Of a stretch of DNA of 54,235 bases, positions 16,981 through 24,907 are shown one piece after another. A model generated the notes under the pieces. That model did no database searches, was not told the DNA's origin, and was given only the letters and a program-made list of their open reading frames with translations. Position numbers and translations under genes: made by a program. Position 1 is the stretch's first letter; every line of letters begins with the position of its first letter. Source of the stretch: Chloroflexaceae bacterium (lineage in GTDB: Bacteria > Chloroflexota > Chloroflexia > Chloroflexales > Chloroflexaceae); assembly GCA_012031225.1 (NCBI GenBank), contig JAAUTZ010000002.1, forward strand, positions 26,080-80,314, given 5' to 3'.

Positions 16981-17751
16981 CTAGAATTCGGCTAGTAGCC
17001 CCGCAATGTAGTTGAGGGTTGCCCGCCGCCCCTGTGGGTGCAGCCGCCGCCAAAGCGTCAGCAGGCGACGTTCCTCAGCCGGATCAGCGCGTTCGTACTC
17101 AGGCACAACACGGTCAACCACATGCTCATTATACTCGCTATAGTCATTCTGTGGGAACGGTGAAAACGGAGGCACGTTGGCATGCACGGGGTGACGTTCG
17201 ACGTGGCTCGCAGGTAGCTCAGCCGAGCCATTCAGGGCAGGTGGCGCGAGCGGCTCCGGCAAGGTTATGCCACTTTGCATTACCATATGATTGGCAACGA
17301 GAATTTGGGCGAGTTCAAGCGGGTCAACTTGAAATGCCTGTGCCAGCCGTTGCGCCTGATCGGTATCGGGTAAGGTTTGCCCATCGAGATAATTCCGCAA
17401 GGCTCCATCGCTAATGCCAGTTTCGCGGTTCAGGCGGGCCCGCGAGAAGCCGTTCTCCATTTGGGCCTGTAGCCATTCAGCGAAGGGCGGCGCGGCATTC
17501 GGCAGCAGCGCATTGCGGTGGCGTACCTCACTGACACTGATGCCGAGGGCCTCAGAGAGGATGGCAAGCGTCTTTTCGCGGGGGCGTTGGGTTTTGCCAT
17601 TGATAAATTGCCGTAACGATAGGGGGCTGATGTCAAGCTGCTCGGCATACTTGCTCAGTGCCAGTTCTTGGTGCATTGCGGCAGAAAAGAGCATTACCGC
17701 GAGTGGCATGGGTTGCTCTTGAAGCACGCTATCCGATCCTGCTGCATCCAT
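16981..17751 (-). CDS. Two-HTH XRE-family regulator
   Basis: A 256-residue cytosolic protein with two XRE-type helix-turn-helix domains in tandem. The first covers about residues 20-75 (LSKYAEQLDISPLSLRQFI, TQRPREKTLAILSEALG). The second covers about 90-145 (SRARLNRETGISDGALRNYL, TDQAQRLAQAFQVDPLELA). A proline-rich linker and a short helical C-terminus (RRLLTLWRRLHPQGRRATLN) follow. The start at 17751 has AGGAG eight bases upstream; the longer form to 17814 is unlikely. It is cotranscribed with the SEDS gene and has a strong consensus promoter. No membrane segment, so it is not a RodZ despite the HTH plus rodA pairing. Confidence 0.8.
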   Translation of the reverse strand: MDAAGSDSVLQEQPMPLAVMLFSAAMHQELALSKYAEQLDISPLSLRQFINGKTQRPREKTLAILSEALGISVSEVRHRNALLPNAAPPFAEWLQAQMENGFSRARLNRETGISDGALRNYLDGQTLPDTDQAQRLAQAFQVDPLELAQILVANHMVMQSGITLPEPLAPPALNGSAELPASHVERHPVHANVPPFSPFPQNDYSEYNEHVVDRVVPEYERADPAEERRLLTLWRRLHPQGRRATLNYIAGLLAEF

Positions 17752-17868
17752 AGTATTACTCCTACATCCACGTTTCAGGTGAATCGACGTGATTCGGTAC
17801 GCATTCGATAGCAACCATATATCGTTTTGACACTGATGATATGTGCTTGCACGCGAAGTTTGGTTGAG

Positions 17869-17897
17869 AGTATACGTGCTTTAGGCAGTTGTGTCAA
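17869..17897 (-). promoter_or_regulatory. Promoter of the XRE-rodA unit
   Basis: Minus strand TTGACA (17892-17897), 17-bp spacer, TATACT (17869-17874). One of the best promoters in the window; the leader is about 110 nt. Confidence 0.8.
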
Positions 17898-18065
17898 GGT
17901 ATGTTAAGGATTGCCTGATGATTGTCGCTGCTATTCCACACGAAATCACATGCGGGTGGGGTTTCTTGGTAGGAATCGCCGTTAGACGGGGGCGCACGCG
18001 CACGGCATGGGCGGCGGTGGGGCAGCGGTGATTGGCTCAGGGTGCTGAGGATTGTGGGGCGAATA

Positions 18066-18074
18066 TGGTACAAT
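18066..18074 (+). promoter_or_regulatory. Extended -10 promoter of the small helical gene
   Basis: TATGGTACAAT context: TG-G-TACAAT with no clear -35, about 103 bp before ATG 18177. Confidence 0.5.
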
Positions 18075-18176
18075 ACCAACGAGTAGTGCAGGGCATTGCG
18101 TTGCTCCCCACGCATGCTCGGCAAGCCGCCGGATGTCGGCAATGGTAAGGCACTTGAAGGCTAAGGAAGGTTGCAC

Positions 18177-18470
18177 ATGGCTGATCAGGGACCTCGTACC
18201 GATCCTCAGAATTGGGATGCGCTGACACCGCAGCAGGTGTTGCATACGCTTGCCTACGAATTGTATCATCCCGTCAGTATGTTAGGAAGCCACATTAATC
18301 GCTTGGTCTCCGAAGATGATCCGCTCACCGAAGATGATTACGAGCAGATCTTTGAGCAGATGCAGGATGCAGTGCGCCAACTGAGCCGCACGGTGGTGCA
18401 TCTCAAGCAATATGCCCAAGCCCACGCTCCGCCCGCGCCACCGGATGCCGATGCAATGGCTGAGGCGTAA
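18177..18470 (+). CDS. Small helical protein resembling a histidine-kinase dimerisation hairpin
   Basis: This 97-residue product starts at ATG 18177, seven bases after AAGGAAGG (a TTG at 18171 is also in frame). It is predicted helical. The run LAYELYHPVSMLGSHINRLV, then a second helix ending AVRQLSRTVVHLKQY, has the spacing of a HisKA two-helix hairpin. However, the H-box HELxxP is replaced by YELYHP and no ATPase domain follows. The C-terminus is a Pro/Ala tail. It precedes the HDAC-fold gene by 39 bp on the same strand. I do not recognise a named family; the HisKA resemblance is by eye. Confidence 0.6.
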   Translation: MADQGPRTDPQNWDALTPQQVLHTLAYELYHPVSMLGSHINRLVSEDDPLTEDDYEQIFEQMQDAVRQLSRTVVHLKQYAQAHAPPAPPDADAMAEA

Positions 18471-18495
18471 CACTGCAAGCCGCTGCGCCTAGAAG

Positions 18496-18501
18496 TATAC
18501 T
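18496..18501 (+). promoter_or_regulatory. -10 element directly before the HDAC-fold gene
   Basis: TATACT ends 8 nt before ATG 18510, and no ribosome site is visible. If used, the transcript would start at or within two bases of the ATG (leaderless). Confidence 0.45.
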
Positions 18502-18509
18502 GATGCCCC

Positions 18510-19433
18510 ATGCACATCTTCTACACGGATTGTTACGTCCTGCCGCTGCCCGCTACGCATCGGTTCCCGATGCAGAAGTACACGCTCCTGCGCGAGCGCG
18601 TACAATCCGCAGCGTGGGCTACGTCGGCGGCTTTGCACAGCCCCCCCGCCGCCACCGATCAGCAGTTGCTCTTGGCTCACGATGCCACCTATCTGGAGCG
18701 GGTTATCACGGGCACCCTACAGCCCCAAGAGGTGCGCCGGATTGGGTTTCCGTGGTCACCCGCGCTCGTCGAGCGTTCGCGCCGTTCAAGCGGAGCAACA
18801 CTCGCTGCATGCCGCGCCGCGCTCACCGATGGGATTGGTGTGAATCTTGCGGGCGGTACGCACCACGCCTTCGCAGATCGGGGCGAGGGCTACTGCCTCT
18901 TCAATGACAGCATCGTGGCGGCTCGCACCCTGCAAGCGGAAGGCGTGGTGGAGCGGGTGGCGATCATTGACTGTGATGTGCATCAGGGCAACGGGACGGC
19001 CGCAATTGCCCGCGACGACCCAACGATTTTCACATTATCGGTGCATGGGGCAAAGAACTTCCCCTTTCACAAAGAAACCAGCGATCTTGACCTTGCGCTG
19101 CCGGATGATGCCGATGATGCAACCTTTCTGGCGGCAGTGGAGCGTGGGGTATATGCGGCGTTGCAGAGTGTGCTACCGGATCTCGTGATCTACATTGCGG
19201 GGGCTGATCCGTTTATCGGGGATCGCTTGGGCCGGCTGGCGGTGAGCAAAGCCGGGCTAGCCCAGCGGGATCAGGTGGTGTTGGACTATTGCCGCGCTGC
19301 ACAGTTGCCCGTTGCCGTCTCGATGGCTGGGGGCTACGCCCGCCACGTTCACGATACGGTAGACATCCATTTTGCGACGGTGCAACAGTGTGCTGCTTAC
19401 TCCACAGCATATCGCCCCCGCTCCGCAAATTAG
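18510..19433 (+). CDS. Histone deacetylase-fold amidohydrolase
   Basis: Zn-dependent deacetylase of the HDAC/AcuC/acetylpolyamine amidohydrolase superfamily, 307 residues. The active site is intact: His118-His119 in GGTHHA, GYCLFND, zinc ligands Asp156 and His158 in DCDVHQGNGT, third ligand Asp233 in GADP, and the transition-state tyrosine in MAGGYA. The N-terminus IFYTDCYVLPLPATHRFPM is typical of the short bacterial branch that includes plant HDA2/HDA14-like enzymes. The substrate (acetyl-lysine protein, acetylpolyamine or small molecule) cannot be deduced. The gene is apparently leaderless. Confidence 0.9.
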   Translation: MHIFYTDCYVLPLPATHRFPMQKYTLLRERVQSAAWATSAALHSPPAATDQQLLLAHDATYLERVITGTLQPQEVRRIGFPWSPALVERSRRSSGATLAACRAALTDGIGVNLAGGTHHAFADRGEGYCLFNDSIVAARTLQAEGVVERVAIIDCDVHQGNGTAAIARDDPTIFTLSVHGAKNFPFHKETSDLDLALPDDADDATFLAAVERGVYAALQSVLPDLVIYIAGADPFIGDRLGRLAVSKAGLAQRDQVVLDYCRAAQLPVAVSMAGGYARHVHDTVDIHFATVQQCAAYSTAYRPRSAN

Positions 19434-19484
19434 CACCGGCAAATGGGTACGCTCTGGATGCTAGGGCAGACTGCCCGGCGACGT

Positions 19485-19513
19485 TTGCCAGAACGGGCAA
19501 CGCCGCCTATACT
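19485..19513 (+). promoter_or_regulatory. Promoter of the phosphofructokinase gene
   Basis: -35 TTGCCA (19485-19490), 17-bp spacer, -10 TATACT (19508-19513). The leader is about 145 nt and ends in two purine-rich ribosome-site-like stretches. Confidence 0.65.
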
Positions 19514-19665
19514 GGCATATAACCAATAACCGTAGAGTATGCCTTGCGTTGTTGCAGTGGCAAGCGGCAGCGAGTCAGCCAATACCGTATGGCAGCGCAA
19601 CGATCTAGCGTGCGCTCGCGTTTCAGTTTCGGAGGAGCGCACGAGTACGGAGGAGGGGTGATGCG

Positions 19666-21939
19666 ATGAGTGGGCAAACAAGGAACGAACAATACGAACA
19701 GCGCATCGGGGTGCTAACGAGTGGTGGCGATGCACCGGGCATGAATGCCGCATTGCGAGCGGTTGTCCGCACCGCGATAGATAAAGGCGTAGCCGTCTAT
19801 GCCATCTATGAAGGCTACAAGGGGATGGTCGAAGGCGGCAATCGCATCCGCCGGATGAAGTGGGAAGACGTAGGCGGGATCATGCATCGGGGTGGCACGA
19901 TCATCGGTACTGCGCGATGCGCCGAGTTCCGCGAGCGCAGTGGGCGGCTTACGGCAGCCCGCAATCTGCTGGAGCATGGCATTGATCGGCTCGTGGTGAT
20001 TGGCGGCGACGGTAGCTTGACGGGGGCGAATGCCTTCCGCGAGGAGTGGTCCGGCTTAGTGCAGGAGCTAGCGGAGCGCGGCGAGGTTCCACCCACCCTC
20101 GCCCAGCAGCACCCGCACCTGTATATTATCGGCTTGGTCGGCTCGATTGACAACGATATGTATGGCACGGATATGACGATTGGCGCAGATACAGCCCTGC
20201 ACCGCATCACCGATGCGATTGATGCGATTAGCAGCACAGCCTCTAGCCATCAACGCAGCTTCGTCGTCGAGGTAATGGGGCGCAACTGCGGCTACCTCGC
20301 CCTGATGAGTGCGATTGCCACTGAAGCGAACTGGGTCTTTCTGCCGGAAAGCCCGCCCAATACGGATGACTGGGAATCGCTGATGTGCCGCGAGCTGAAG
20401 GCTGGGCGCGAATCCGGGCGGCGCGAGAGTATTGTGATTGTTGCCGAAGGCGCACGGGATCGGCAAGGCAACCCGATCAAGAGCGACTATGTGAAGCAGG
20501 TGCTAGAGGAACGGCTCGGCGAAGATACCCGCGTGACGATCCTTGGCCATGTGCAGCGCGGTGGTTCGCCGAGTGCCTTTGACCGCAACATGAGTACGCT
20601 CTCTGGCTATGCCGCCGTTGAGGAGTTGCTCAAAGCCACCCCAGAGACGGAAGCCAAGCTGGTCGGGATCGTCGGCAACCGGATCGTGAGTTCGCCGCTG
20701 ATGTACTGTGTGCAGCAGACCCACGCCGTTGCGGAGGCGATAGCCCGCCGTGATTACGAACGGGCTATGGATCTGCGCGGGAGTAGTTTCAAGGAAGCCT
20801 TTGCCACGCTGCAAACGCTGGTGCGTGGTGCGCCCCACCCGCCCCAAGCAGGCCAGCGCCGCATGCGGATTGCGGTGCTGAATGCCGGTGGGGTTGCGCC
20901 CGGCATGAATACCGCCGCCCGTGCCGCCACGCGCTACGCCCTTGATCAGGGGCACTATGTCTTGGGTGTACAGAATGGCTTTATCGGCTTGATCGAAAAC
21001 GATATGCGTGAGATGGAGTGGATGTCAGTTGAGGATTGGACGAGTGTGGGCGGTGCAGAACTTGGTACAACGCGCAAAATCCCGACGGGGGCAGAGCTGT
21101 ATGCCATTGCCCGTAACATCGAGGAGTTGCAGATTGATGCGCTGTTGGTGATCGGTGGCTCGGAAGGCTACCAAGCGGTGCTGCGCCTGACCCAAGAGCG
21201 GCACACCTTCCCCGCCTTCAATATTCCGATGGTCTGCCTACCCGCCACGATCAACAACGATCTGCCCGGCTCGGAGTTGAGCGTCGGTGCGGACACCGCC
21301 CTGAATGGCATTGTTGAGGTGGTGGACAAGATCAAGCAGTCGGCAGTTGCCTCACGGCGGTGTTTTGTGGTGGAAGTGATGGGCCGCTACTGCGGCTATC
21401 TGGCGTTGATGAGCGGGATGGCAACGGGGGCAGAGCGGGTGTATATGCACGAAGAAGGGATCACGCTCGCTGATCTGCAAAATGATCTGGAGCACCTGAT
21501 TCGTGGTTTCCGGCAAGGCAAGCGGCTAGGCTTGCTGATCCGCAACGAGAAATCGCATCCGGTCTATACCACGGCATTTATGTCCGAGCTGTTTGCCACC
21601 GAAGGCAAAGGCTATTTTGAGGTGCGCCACGCCATTCTGGGGCACTTGCAACAGGGCGGCAACCCGACTCCGTTTGATCGGATTCAAGCCACCCGTATGG
21701 CAACCCATTGTATGCAGTATCTGATCCAAGAAGATCCCAAGCCAACGCCCGGCTCCGGCTTTCTGGGGCGCACGGGGGCAAGCCGGGTCTACCCGATTGA
21801 GGAGTGGCCCCGTATGGTGGATTTTGCCCACGACCGGCCGCGTTCGCAGTGGTGGCTAGAGATTTGTGCGCCGATTGCGAAAGCTCTTGCCAAGCCTGAT
21901 CCTGATACCCCAATGGGCACGGTGCATGGCTTTGCGTAG
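19666..21939 (+). CDS. Tandem-domain 6-phosphofructokinase, eukaryote-like
   Basis: The product is 757 residues, twice the length of E. coli PfkA, made of two fused PFK domains (about 13-365 and 395-725). The N-half is complete: SGGDAPGMNAA, GTARCAEF, GGDGSLTGA (Gly after GGD, as in ATP enzymes), VGSIDNDMYGTDMTIGADTA with catalytic Asp, MGRNCGYLAL and LGHVQRGGSP. The C-half keeps the sugar-binding residues (MGRYCGYLAL) but has GGSEG for GGDGS, INND for IDND (catalytic Asp lost) and LQQGG for IQRGG. A catalytic N-half and a regulatory C-half are also the arrangement of animal and fungal PFK-1, and the motif wording is strikingly similar. ATP rather than PPi use is inferred. SD-like GGAGGAGGGG lies just upstream. 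Confidence 0.92.
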   Translation: MSGQTRNEQYEQRIGVLTSGGDAPGMNAALRAVVRTAIDKGVAVYAIYEGYKGMVEGGNRIRRMKWEDVGGIMHRGGTIIGTARCAEFRERSGRLTAARNLLEHGIDRLVVIGGDGSLTGANAFREEWSGLVQELAERGEVPPTLAQQHPHLYIIGLVGSIDNDMYGTDMTIGADTALHRITDAIDAISSTASSHQRSFVVEVMGRNCGYLALMSAIATEANWVFLPESPPNTDDWESLMCRELKAGRESGRRESIVIVAEGARDRQGNPIKSDYVKQVLEERLGEDTRVTILGHVQRGGSPSAFDRNMSTLSGYAAVEELLKATPETEAKLVGIVGNRIVSSPLMYCVQQTHAVAEAIARRDYERAMDLRGSSFKEAFATLQTLVRGAPHPPQAGQRRMRIAVLNAGGVAPGMNTAARAATRYALDQGHYVLGVQNGFIGLIENDMREMEWMSVEDWTSVGGAELGTTRKIPTGAELYAIARNIEELQIDALLVIGGSEGYQAVLRLTQERHTFPAFNIPMVCLPATINNDLPGSELSVGADTALNGIVEVVDKIKQSAVASRRCFVVEVMGRYCGYLALMSGMATGAERVYMHEEGITLADLQNDLEHLIRGFRQGKRLGLLIRNEKSHPVYTTAFMSELFATEGKGYFEVRHAILGHLQQGGNPTPFDRIQATRMATHCMQYLIQEDPKPTPGSGFLGRTGASRVYPIEEWPRMVDFAHDRPRSQWWLEICAPIAKALAKPDPDTPMGTVHGFA

Positions 21940-22047
21940 GCGGGCCATGCTGGGCATCGCATGTTGGGCGGGGCAGGAACGTTGGAAGTATGCCGGAAGG
22001 CAGGCAAGCAGCAGCGTGGCTGGCAAACACAGGGTAGGAATGAGCAT

Positions 22048-22710
22048 ATGCCAGACACGTTGACGATCCAAGTTTGTGGTGAGGCGTTACAGTTATTGCC
22101 GGAGCGCGGGATCTTCTGGGAACGGCGCGAGACGTTGTTCATCGCTGATCCCCATTTCGGCAATACCGAACGCCTGCACGCCCCGTCGGATATGCCCGCA
22201 GAGGGCAATACTACCGTTGATCTCGTGCGGCTAGATCAGGTCCTCAAACGCACGCACGCCCAGCATCTTGTTATTCTTGGCGATTTCATCCACGCTCGCG
22301 GCGGGCAGACCCCGCGAACCCTCGCCCTGCTGCAAGCGTGGCGCGAGAGCCATCCCGCGCTGCATATGATCTTGATTCGGGGCAACCATGACCATGTGAT
22401 CGGCGACCCGCCAGCTGAACTCGGTATTCAATGTGTAGATGAGCCATACAGCTACAGTCCCTTTGCCCTGCGCCACTACCCCGTGCCAAATAGCAGCGGT
22501 GTGACCCTTGCCGGACACCTTCACCCGATGGTGCGCTACACTGACCGTGAGACGGCGTGGGAGCCACTGTCGGTGTTTGTGCGCCGCGACAAGGTGTTGA
22601 TCCTGCCGGCCTTTGGCAGCTTCCTGCGTCAGCCCGCGTTGATCCCCCTCCGCAACGAAACAGTGTACATCATCAACAAGGCGCGGGTGAGCCTGTATGC
22701 CAGCACCTAG
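22048..22710 (+). CDS. PdeM-like metallophosphoesterase
   Basis: Calcineurin-like phosphoesterase of 220 residues with the five dimetal motifs: FIADPHFGN, ILGDFIHAR, IRGNHDH, and H/GH motifs ending LAGHLHP. The order and length match the ligase-associated DNA damage response phosphoesterase PdeM family. The usual partners (ligase, helicase) are not next door, so the substrate is open. The ATG at 22048 (MPDTLTIQVCGEAL) is preferred over an upstream in-frame start because of TAGGAATGAG before it. The 3' end overlaps the YraN gene by 14 bp. Confidence 0.85.
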   Translation: MPDTLTIQVCGEALQLLPERGIFWERRETLFIADPHFGNTERLHAPSDMPAEGNTTVDLVRLDQVLKRTHAQHLVILGDFIHARGGQTPRTLALLQAWRESHPALHMILIRGNHDHVIGDPPAELGIQCVDEPYSYSPFALRHYPVPNSSGVTLAGHLHPMVRYTDRETAWEPLSVFVRRDKVLILPAFGSFLRQPALIPLRNETVYIINKARVSLYAST

Positions 22711-23110
22711 CTTGGCGCAGGCACGGCGCACGCTCGGCAAGCTAGGTGAAGCGGCTGCGCTCGCTTATCTGCAAGCTCAAGGCTACACCCTGCTTCAGCG
22801 CAACTGGCGTTGTCGCTACGGCGAACTTGATCTGGTGATGGAGCAAGAGGATGAAGTGGTGTTTGTCGAAGTCCGCACGCGGCGTAGCCCAACGACGAGT
22901 GCCCCCGAAGAATCGCTCAATGCCACCAAGCAAGCCCGCCTGATTGCCCTTGCCCAACACTACCTCGCGGCACAGGTGCAAGCAACGAGTGCGCTTAGCT
23001 TGCCCGCCGCAGAGCCTCCCGTGTGGCGGATTGATGTGATCTTGCTCGAAATCAATCGCAAAGGTGAGATTACCCGCCTTGAACATCTCTGCCACGCAAT
23101 TGAGGGGTGA
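22697..23110 (+). CDS. YraN/UPF0102 family nuclease-like protein
   Basis: The protein has 137 residues. It contains the UPF0102 signature GKLGEAAALAYLQAQGYTLL, then NWRCRYGELDLVMEQ and VVFVEVRTRR, i.e. the E-x-D-L ... F-V-E-V-[KR] core of a PD-(D/E)XK nuclease fold. The family is nearly universal in bacteria and has been linked to DNA processing and Holliday-junction-like activity, but its role is not settled. The start overlaps the end of the PdeM-like gene, indicating coupling. Confidence 0.9.
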   Translation: MPAPSLAQARRTLGKLGEAAALAYLQAQGYTLLQRNWRCRYGELDLVMEQEDEVVFVEVRTRRSPTTSAPEESLNATKQARLIALAQHYLAAQVQATSALSLPAAEPPVWRIDVILLEINRKGEITRLEHLCHAIEG

Positions 23111-23140
23111 CGCAGGCGGCACTTGACAGGAAAAACAAGG

Positions 23141-23169
23141 ACAGCAGGGACACATGGTGTCCCTGCTGT
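23141..23169 (-). terminator. Terminator of tRNA-Cys
   Basis: 13-bp perfect stem ACAGCAGGGACAC / GTGTCCCTGCTGT with a 3-nt loop. On the minus strand it is followed by CCTTGTTTTTCC. It also lies downstream of yraN on the plus strand. Confidence 0.85.
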
Positions 23170-23181
23170 GCGTGTCTGGAT

Positions 23182-23256
23182 TGGAGGCGACGGCGAGACT
23201 CGAACCCGCGAGTGGCGGTTTTGCAGACCGCTGCCTTACCACTTGGCTACGTCGCC
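23182..23256 (-). tRNA. tRNA-Cys (GCA)
   Basis: Complete cloverleaf on the minus strand: acceptor GGCGACG/CGTCGCC, 3-bp D stem, anticodon arm GCGGT-CTGCAAA-ACCGC with anticodon GCA, T loop TTCGAGT, discriminator U73 (a cysteine identity base) and encoded CCA (23182-23184). The tRNA body is 72 nt (23185-23256). Confidence 0.97.
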
Positions 23257-23267
23257 CTACCCTTAGG

Positions 23268-23296
23268 ATTGTAGCACAGTCGCGCAGGGGTTGCAA
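23268..23296 (-). promoter_or_regulatory. Promoter of tRNA-Cys
   Basis: Minus strand -35 TTGCAA (23291-23296), 17-bp spacer, extended -10 TGC-TACAAT (TACAAT 23268-23273), 11 bp before the tRNA 5' end. Confidence 0.75.
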
Positions 23297-23327
23297 GTAA
23301 GGCAATGCTGTCTATGGATTGGAATGC

Positions 23328-23356
23328 TTGACAAGCTACGGTCAATCTGCTACACT
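23328..23356 (+). promoter_or_regulatory. Promoter of the FmdB-COG0523 unit
   Basis: -35 TTGACA (23328-23333), 17-bp spacer, -10 TACACT (23351-23356) preceded by TGC (extended -10). Strong match. Confidence 0.8.
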
Positions 23357-23366
23357 TTCTTTGTTA

Positions 23367-23383
23367 TTGATACTATGTATCAA
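23367..23383. promoter_or_regulatory. Candidate Zur/Fur box
   Basis: TTGATAC-TAT-GTATCAA, perfect 7-bp arms, just downstream of the expected transcription start of the zinc-ribbon/COG0523 unit. The TGATA...TATCA form resembles Fur-family operators, and a Fur-family gene lies at the other end of the unit. Confidence 0.55.
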
Positions 23384-23403
23384 GAAAGATTGGTGACCTG
23401 CGT

Positions 23404-23649
23404 ATGCCGCTCTATGTGTATGCCTGTGCAACGTGCGAAATCGAGATTGAGCTATTGCGCTCTGCCGCAAGTGCTGATCTGTTTCCGGTTGAATGCCCGC
23501 TATGCCACGGGTTATGCCAACGCGAAGTGAGCCTGCCGCACATGCATCGCCCAGATCAGGCCGCAACTGCCCGTCTCGTGCAGGCAACAGCGCATGCGCG
23601 TGCCACTCCCCACGCTCCCGATTGTGCGTGCTGTGGCGGGCGCAAGTAG
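23404..23649 (+). CDS. FmdB-type zinc-ribbon protein
   Basis: An 81-residue protein beginning MPLYVYACATC, the hallmark of the FmdB/CxxC_CxxC_SSSS family. Cysteine pairs appear in CATC, CPLC and the C-terminal CACCGG, with His-rich sequence between. The family is of uncertain function and binds one zinc. The gene is followed 37 bp later by a COG0523 GTPase, suggesting a shared response to metal supply. The ribosome site is weak. Confidence 0.8.
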   Translation: MPLYVYACATCEIEIELLRSAASADLFPVECPLCHGLCQREVSLPHMHRPDQAATARLVQATAHARATPHAPDCACCGGRK

Positions 23650-23686
23650 GCTGCACCTACTCTGAAATAAAGTGAGGATCGAAGCT

Positions 23687-24907
23687 ATGCAGAAACTTCC
23701 CGTAACTGTCCTGTCGGGCTTTCTCGGTGCAGGCAAAACAACCCTCCTCAACCATGTACTGCACAATCGGCAGGGCATGCGGGTTGCCGTGATTGTCAAC
23801 GATATGAGTGAGATCAACATAGATGCGGCATTGGTACGTGAGGGCGGCGCACAGCTCAGCCGCACCGATGAGCAATTGGTAGAGCTGACCAACGGCTGCA
23901 TTTGCTGTACCCTGCGTGACGATTTGCTGCAAGAAGTGTCTCGGCTAGCGCGTGAGAGCCGCTTTGACTACCTCTTGATTGAGGCTACAGGCATCTCGGA
24001 GCCACTGCCAGTTGCGATGACCTTCACCTTTGCCGATGAGCAGGGGCAGTCGCTCGGTGATTTGGCTGTACTGGACACAATGGTAACTGTCGTAGATGCC
24101 AAGAACTTCCTGCCTGATTTCGGCTCAGTCGAGGAATTGCGGGATCGGCAACTGGGCATGCACGAGCAGGATGACCGCTCGATTGTGGATCTGCTCGTAG
24201 ATCAGATTGAATTCGCCAATGTGATTATTCTCAATAAAACCGATCTGGTAGAGCCAGACCAGCTCGCTGCGCTGCACGCTATGCTTTATCATCTCAACCC
24301 GGATGCCCAGATCCTGCATGCGACGTTTGGGCAGGTTCCGCTAGATGCAATCCTGCATACCCATCGCTTTGATCTGGAGCAAGCGCAGCAATCGCCCGCA
24401 TGGGCGAAGGAGTTGCAGGGCGAACATATCCCTGAAACGGAGGAGTACGGCATCAGCAGCTTTGTCTACCGCGCTCGTCGCCCGTTGCACCCCGCCCGCT
24501 TCTGGGAGTTCATCAACGCGGAATGGGAAGGCGTAATCCGCTCTAAAGGAATCTTCTGGCTCGCATCGCGGATGGACTGGATTGGGCTATGGTCGCAGGC
24601 GGGTGGGGTTGCCCGCACCGAGCCGGGCGGCTTCTGGTGGGCTGCTGCCAGCGATCTTCCCGATGATCCCGAAACCCGTGCCGAGATCGCTGAGGTGTGG
24701 GCAGAGCCATTCGGAGATCGGCGGCAGGAACTCGTTGTGATCGGGATTGATGTGGATCGAGCGTGGTTTGAGGAGCGGATGAACGCCTGCCTACTAACTG
24801 ATGCAGAACTGCAAGCAGGGCCTGCTGGGTGGGCAATATACCCCGATCCGTTTGGCGTATGGGATGCTGCCGCTGAGCCGGATGATGATGGCAGCGTGGT
24901 TGCCTAG
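23687..24907 (+). CDS. COG0523/CobW-family GTPase (zinc metallochaperone type)
   Basis: G3E GTPase of 406 residues. P-loop [10 protein letters not shown], metal site [12 protein letters not shown] (CxCC), switch [21 protein letters not shown], and a CobW C-terminal domain (about 240-390). Proteins of this type move Zn (ZigA/ZNG1-like) or Co/Fe to client enzymes. The zinc version fits the neighbouring zinc ribbon and convergent Fur-family gene, whereas cobalamin genes are absent. The start at 23687 ([14 protein letters not shown]) is chosen over a GTG at 23672. The stop shares a CTAG with the stop of the opposing gene. Confidence 0.88.
   Translation: MQKLPVTVLSGFLGAGKTTLLNHVLHNRQGMRVAVIVNDMSEINIDAALVREGGAQLSRTDEQLVELTNGCICCTLRDDLLQEVSRLARESRFDYLLIEATGISEPLPVAMTFTFADEQGQSLGDLAVLDTMVTVVDAKNFLPDFGSVEELRDRQLGMHEQDDRSIVDLLVDQIEFANVIILNKTDLVEPDQLAALHAMLYHLNPDAQILHATFGQVPLDAILHTHRFDLEQAQQSPAWAKELQGEHIPETEEYGISSFVYRARRPLHPARFWEFINAEWEGVIRSKGIFWLASRMDWIGLWSQAGGVARTEPGGFWWAAASDLPDDPETRAEIAEVWAEPFGDRRQELVVIGIDVDRAWFEERMNACLLTDAELQAGPAGWAIYPDPFGVWDAAAEPDDDGSVVA

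Larger units (their letters stand above)
17752..18176. other. Intergenic region between divergent XRE and small gene
   Basis: No convincing gene in these 425 bp. It holds the minus-strand promoter at 17869-17897, giving a leader of about 110 nt with small inverted repeats CGATA/TATCG and GAATC/GATTC, and a plus-strand extended -10 at 18066-18074. The rest shows no clear structure. Confidence 0.7.

Noticed and set aside
17894-18269. Minus-strand frames of 82-95 codons in the XRE upstream region
   Set aside because: They lie in a region of promoters and overlap the start of the small plus-strand gene; Pro/Arg/Cys-rich and not protein-like.
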